64,000 nucleotides of DNA from Karstenula rhodostoma CBS 690.94. Its lineage: Eukaryota > Ascomycota > Dothideomycetes > Pleosporales > Didymosphaeriaceae. The translations under genes and the position numbers were made by a program. The stretch is taken from contig MU001515.1 of NCBI GenBank assembly GCA_010093485.1, positions 329,518 to 393,517 of the forward strand, in the 5' to 3' direction. Shown here piece by piece: positions 59,316 to 64,000 of the stretch. The notes under the pieces were generated by a model. It saw only the letters and a list, made by a program, of their open reading frames with translations, was not told the DNA's origin and ran no database searches. Position 1 is the stretch's first letter, and every line of letters begins with the position of its first letter.

Positions 59316-61994
59316 GACTATGCATCACGATCTCCATGTCCCTTCCCTTGTGTATGCCGCATTGGCACTGGCGTTTTCTTTGGTGGACTGCGGGCGTGTT
59401 GGCGTAGTGGGAGATACCCTCTTGTGTGGCGACTCGAACAGAGACGCAGCACTCTTCCGTTCTTACTGGCTGGTTCCGACCCGCGCTTCCTTTGTTGTAA
59501 TGGTATGATTTGGGTAGCTAGCTAGCTGTTGTTGCATGAATGGATCAATGTCGTGTGCGTCGTTCTACGTTTGAAGTGATGCTCTGAGACGTTTCTTCTG
59601 ATACGTGTCGTGCGAGATGAGTGAGAGGGGTCTTGGATGGTGGAATGGAATGTGGAAGTGTGGAGCTTCTGGGGAGAATACGGTGACGCTGTTGACGACG
59701 AGAGTATATAGGGATGATAGTGTGTTTTGGTGCAATAGTGTTGAGGTCGGGAGAGCCAAGCCGGGGAGGGGGATCGGCATGGAGGGATTGGGTGGAGAGA
59801 TGGAAGGTGTGGGTCGTGTTGGGTTGGTGGTATATAAGAATGACGAATATGATCGAGATGGAGGTTGTGGTTATATAGAGTTCATGTAGGTAAGTGATGG
59901 TGAGGAGGAATCTGTCCTACTGTTGCGTCTTAAATAGCGTGGTGAGTTAATTGCCAGGAAGTCAGTCGTCGTGGCCATGTGACATACACTGATGCCATGG
60001 AATACGACACGAGGTTTCTGCAAATGATAAGTCACGGGGTATAGAAATTGTTGTTTGGGTTACAGAATGTGTTTGAGATGGTCAGCCCACCTCGTCGCAA
60101 CAACTTATCGACCAGACCAACATCCGCTAAAACCATCGTATACGTCACGAGGTGTCTACAGATGACAGGTCATCTGGTATAGAATTTATGGTTTGGGTTA
60201 CAGGATTTGTTTGAGGGGTGTCGATCAGGGTGACAAGTCGTTCCGACGAGGCTCAGTTCTAACTGCAGCAGCCTGGGCCTATCAACAATCTATCTATGAG
60301 TTTGCCTGTGTTGTGAACCTTTGAAAATTTGAGTCTTACCATGTTGGTTACGGCGTGAGTTTTAATGGTACAGCCAACAAAGCGGGCGTGGCTCGCATGC
60401 CCACCGGAGTTAAGCGTTCTTTTTAAGAACGGTCACCTGTATTGGGAACGACTCGGCGTGTTGTCCATCAACGCTCTTGATCATGAGTCTGAGTAGCTGA
60501 GCGAAACGACCGGTAGTGGCTGAACTTTTACATTGTGTCTGCTACGCTGCTGTGTCCGCATGATGCGAGGTCTGGAGAGACTTTAGAAAGATATCGCTTC
60601 GATATCGACGAGTTGCAACTGGATAGAGAGCACCCCATCAGGAGAGGTAAGCTATTGAAGCAAGCCATCCATTCAAGGTGCGTAGGGTGCTTGCAGTGAG
60701 TATCTGTTTACCTGCTGTTCGCCCGAGTCAAGAACGCGCAGTCCCTGTCAGAATGAAAATACTAAAAATATAGTGACTTTATTTAGAAGAGGCCAAATAT
60801 GAGTAGAGGCCGTAACTAAGGGTTGGCATTAGGGCGGAGTTCGACTCGCTGCAAGCGATGCGATAGCCAACGTGTCAGAGGTACTGGTCAATCTCGACAA
60901 AAACTCGGAGAATGGTCAAGTTTCTGGTTACGAACGGGGCGGCAACACTTTACAAGAGCTATAAGTTAGTTTTCATTAGCGCTGGGGTCCGACTGCGGGG
61001 TGTTGCAGGTGACAACTTGGCCGACGCTCAAAATTTGCCGGTGATGGCAGGTACACGCTGATATTATACTAACAGTACTGCTCTAAACCTTGATATGCGT
61101 ATCTGATATCTTCATTATTGATATTTTTGAACCTTAGCATACCGGAATCTTTAATACAGCGGCGTAAGAACGGGGTGTTTGTTAGCTAGAGGCAGAACTC
61201 CTGCAATATTCGAATTTTTAGCAACATTTAACGTGCGCTTCCCTTCGACGAGCTCAAGTTCTCAGGTCATTTGAATGCGAGTTCTCACACCGTGTTAGCT
61301 CTGGGCACAGTTTGTGGAAGCAGTAGATCGCGTTTGTCTAAACAATGTGAATTAACGTGAGATGGATTAACACCCACGTATGATGGATGCTTGCCGGCGA
61401 TACTTCATGAGAGTGCCAGCTCTTGTGAAAAAGATAGAAGTGGAATGGTTTCCACGTGCCGGTTCGACAGCGGATAAATCGTGCCAACCAGCGCCGACAA
61501 GCGAGATCGGGTAAGAACCCATTCTGGAAGTTCTCTAATAGAAATCACTTCGGACGCGAAAGGGTAGAGGCCCCTGACCTTCACTCGCCCAATTGCTGAA
61601 GTTCACTCTTGAAAGACGATTTCGGATAGATTTAGTCCGCTGCGCGTCGAGCAGTACCATATTCTTCAAATTGAGAAGATGATTTCATCATACATTTTAC
61701 TATCCAAAGCACTGTACCTTGCACGGCGGTAGGTACTCTGATGGGATTTACACGGTCGCCGTAATCTTTATCACTTTATTATCCCGGCTTCAGCATTGCA
61801 TCCTCGTCATCGTCATCTTCGTCAGCCGGTCGGTTTCACGGCCTGTTCAATATCCTGACAACCTACAAACCAGTGGTCTCAACCATCTTAAGAGTGATTG
61901 TGTATCTGCCAGTGCTCTCGTTGATATTCTATTCAAATGTACATGGATTGCCGACCCATACGAACCTGCCACTGACAATAGAGACGCCAGCAGG
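59316..61994. other. intergenic stretch
   Basis: No supported gene. G-rich, T-rich low-complexity frames at 59600-59890 are not coding-like. An 80-bp segment with ACGAGGT(T/G)TCT(G/A)CA and GTTTGGGTTACAG boxes occurs twice, at 60002-60081 and 60140-60219. The rest, including 60.3-61.9 kb, shows nothing I can name. Confidence 0.4.
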
Positions 61995-62678
61995 TCAAAT
62001 GCCGGATGCAGCCGAGTCGTAGCCAGACTCGTCTTCAGCTTTGCGCCGAGCATACGCTCTTGTCCTCTTGGACACGGGGGCTTCGTCTGCGCGCGTCATC
62101 TCACGAGGCACTGGCTGACGCCTCGACCTGGATTGGCGCACCTTCTTCGGATGGGGGACCTCGATACTCGAATCCCTTCCACGGCGCTTGGAACCGGTGT
62201 TGTTGTTGCCAGAGGTCTCGTTCAGATTTGCACCAGATTCCTCGGGCGGAGCCGCCACAGAAGCCCTCTTGTTTCGGGTGGACTGGGTCAGCACCTGGGT
62301 CTGCGCCTGTGGCAGGACCCTCCGCGGTATGACGACCATCGGACTCAGATGGGCCCTCGTGCGATGCTTGACGGTTGGTCGCTTCTCTGATTGTGGCACC
62401 AATGAACCCAGCATCGCCCACGCATCCTCCTCGTCGGTAGCTCCCTCGACAGCTTCTTCGCCCCACTGATCCTCCTTGTCTGGGCTTGAGACACTCTGTG
62501 CATCGGCATCGGCCTCGCCGCTGAGACTGTTCCCCTCGGCAGGCTTGCTTGCTCGCTTCCATGGCGCGTTGTTGACATTTACGGACAGCAGGCTCGCATC
62601 GTCGAGGTCAGAGGACGTGATTTCCGACGCCTAAGTGTGTTAGTACCGCTAGAGCAGTGGTGAAGGAGCAGCTACCAT
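61995..62678 (-). CDS. small basic nuclear-type protein, two exons
   Basis: Predicted 212 residues. Exon 1 is only the ATG (62678-62676). The intron is 62675-62631 (45 nt: GTAGCT..TACTAACAC..CTTAG, with a CTAAC branch site). Exon 2 is 62630-61995, opening ASEITSSDLDDASLLSVNV and staying open to TGA. The frame upstream of exon 2 has a stop at the acceptor, so the intron is needed for this start. The N-terminal half is acidic and Ser-rich (EEAVEGATDEEDAWAML). The C-terminal half is basic with nuclear-signal runs (SKRRGRDSS, PKKVRQSRSRR, SKRTRAYARRK). No domain is recognised. The alternative is a start at the Met near 62414. Confidence 0.55.
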
Positions 62679-64000
62679 GAGGCGGTTCCAATGCGAGGTT
62701 GCCTAAGTAGCGTCTGGGACTGCCTCTTCTGGTTAAGGGTGGCAGCTCGCGGTCTGCTCAGAGGGTCAAGTTGCAATATGCGCCGGGAAGTGTGCTGTCT
62801 GGGGCGGGGAGATGTTGATATTTGAAAGGTGATGATTCGAGTTTGAGGGGTGGTAAGGGGTGGCAAGGGGCTGCGTGCAGGTCACGAGGTGAGAGTCTCT
62901 GGTTTGGTTTTTGATCAGTTTGCGCACGGCCTCAAATTCTACCTTGGTGCAAACTACGGCACCGGACCTGGACACCGAAAAGAGTATGGCTGTTATTGCC
63001 AGGTTACTGTGCGAAGGTCCTGGTGGGTTTTGTTAAAGTGGTGCAAATCCGCAGTATACGCGGACGTTTGCCCTTTCCAATAACCGCGCCACTCAAAACC
63101 GACGGAAGGACATTAGTACAGATTAAGTGATACCGATTCGAGTACTGCGAGGCGGTGACTGCGAGTAATATAAAACAAGTGGAAATGCACGGTGTCGCAG
63201 GCTGAGCAATTCGGCATACTGATGGCCGCAAATTCACTACTCGTTAAATCTGCTCCACGCGGGACGATCATGACCTACAATCGTCTCAGCCCTTGTGGCC
63301 GTGTTGTTAATCTACAAATCGACGGCATTCTCAAAGTATCTATACACAACTCGTGCAGCCACTCGTCCTGACCTTTACCAAAAGGCACAGATACGACGTA
63401 TCTGCAAGACCAATATAAATACACACTGAGAGTTTGGATCTAACCTTGCGCTTGGGTCTGTTTGACGAGTCCGAAGAGAGGACTCGCCCAACAGTCTCTT
63501 TGAAGACATAATCGGCCTCTTAACGACTACCCACTCCTCCCGCAACATCCACCATTCCGTGTTTGAAGATATGACGGATCAGTGAGCAGCACAATGCCCT
63601 TCCTGACGATGTGCTATTTGCTCTTTCCAAAACCATCTAGGGAAGCTCCTTCCACAGCTGTCTTCATCGCGCGGAATACGCAGCCAACCGCTTGTAATAA
63701 TGTTTTTTTCGTCTAACACAGTATGATTAACCATCCTTCGAAAGGCTTTATATGGCAGCCTCAACCTCGTAGCCTCTTGCCACCTCTACTACAGTGTTGA
63801 CTATCTCCAAAGCGGCATAATCAATCCAAATACTGAGCACTGCGGGGGCCTTCGCAACTCTCGAGTAAACGTGTGGATCCCTAGCCCTGGACTAGCTGAG
63901 ATGCTCTGGTGGACTGTTTTTAAGAAGCTCCTACTCCATCAAAGTTGCGGTTGTTATTAATTCTAAACTCTTGCTGCTGCAAAACGCTAGGTACAACCTG
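62679..64000. other. right edge, no supported gene
   Basis: Short overlapping frames only. Includes a small hairpin at 63458-63494 described separately. The 62680-62870 region should hold the 5' leader and promoter of the gene ending at 61995. Confidence 0.4.
63458..63494. other. perfect hairpin, 7-bp inner and 5-bp outer stems
   Basis: CGAGTCC (63466-63472) pairs with GGACTCG (63480-63486) around a GAAGAGA loop. Outside a 3x3 internal loop, CTGTT (63458-63462) pairs with AACAG (63490-63494). The inner part resembles stem II of hammerhead ribozymes, but the catalytic core bases are absent. Role unknown. Confidence 0.4.

Noticed and set aside
60361..60480. Possible 5S rRNA-like segment
   Set aside because: The conserved fungal 5S internal control sequences are absent.
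61719..62390. 223-codon plus-strand frame
   Set aside because: It is antisense to the spliced minus-strand gene, lacks domains and reads like the complement of a Ser/Arg-rich coding frame.
63458..63494. Hammerhead ribozyme
   Set aside because: Only a stem II-like hairpin matches; CUGAUGA and GAAA core bases are missing.

Overview
This window looks like a piece of a filamentous ascomycete genome (Pezizomycotina, probably Dothideomycetes). Three things point there: short GT..AG introns with a CTAAC branch point, GC-equilibrated DNA next to a 26-kb AT-rich block, and that block's near-total loss of CpA/TpG in favour of TpA, the mark of repeat-induced point mutation (RIP). No rRNA, confident tRNA, CRISPR array or telomere repeat was seen.

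Layout. 1-13.8 kb is gene-poor: coding relics full of stops, a 218-bp TA-flanked MITE, degenerate tandem repeats and three dispersed repeat families. 13.8-40.2 kb is a nest of mobile elements. It resolves into two full-length Helitrons of about 9.8 kb in opposite orientation. The inner (24006-39352, + strand) sits inside the outer (13875-24005 plus 39353-40213, - strand), about 0.86 kb from the outer's 5' end. The inner carries a 5.5-kb Copia LTR element and the outer a 1.17-kb hAT-like insertion. Each insertion is absent from the sister copy, which preserves the empty site. The outer Helitron split a copy of a dispersed GC-rich repeat at a palindromic CACGTG-type site, and both halves can still be matched. 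40.2-51.4 kb is again gene-poor, but 45.5-48.1 kb holds a frameshifted coding-like block of unknown, possibly viral, origin.

51.4-59.4 kb has the clearest intact genes, all intronless: a Ulp1-type (C48) cysteine protease with textbook catalytic spacing, a protein with a PD-(D/E)XK nuclease-like core, and a divergently transcribed unknown protein with an SPxK-rich tail. The last two share a 350-bp promoter region with two adjacent perfect palindromes, one containing TGACTCA. A fourth probable gene, at 61995-62678 on the minus strand, encodes a small basic protein whose first exon appears to be only the ATG. The protease, nuclease-like protein and divergent partner form the best candidate for an undescribed functional module; their cooperation is inferred from proximity only.
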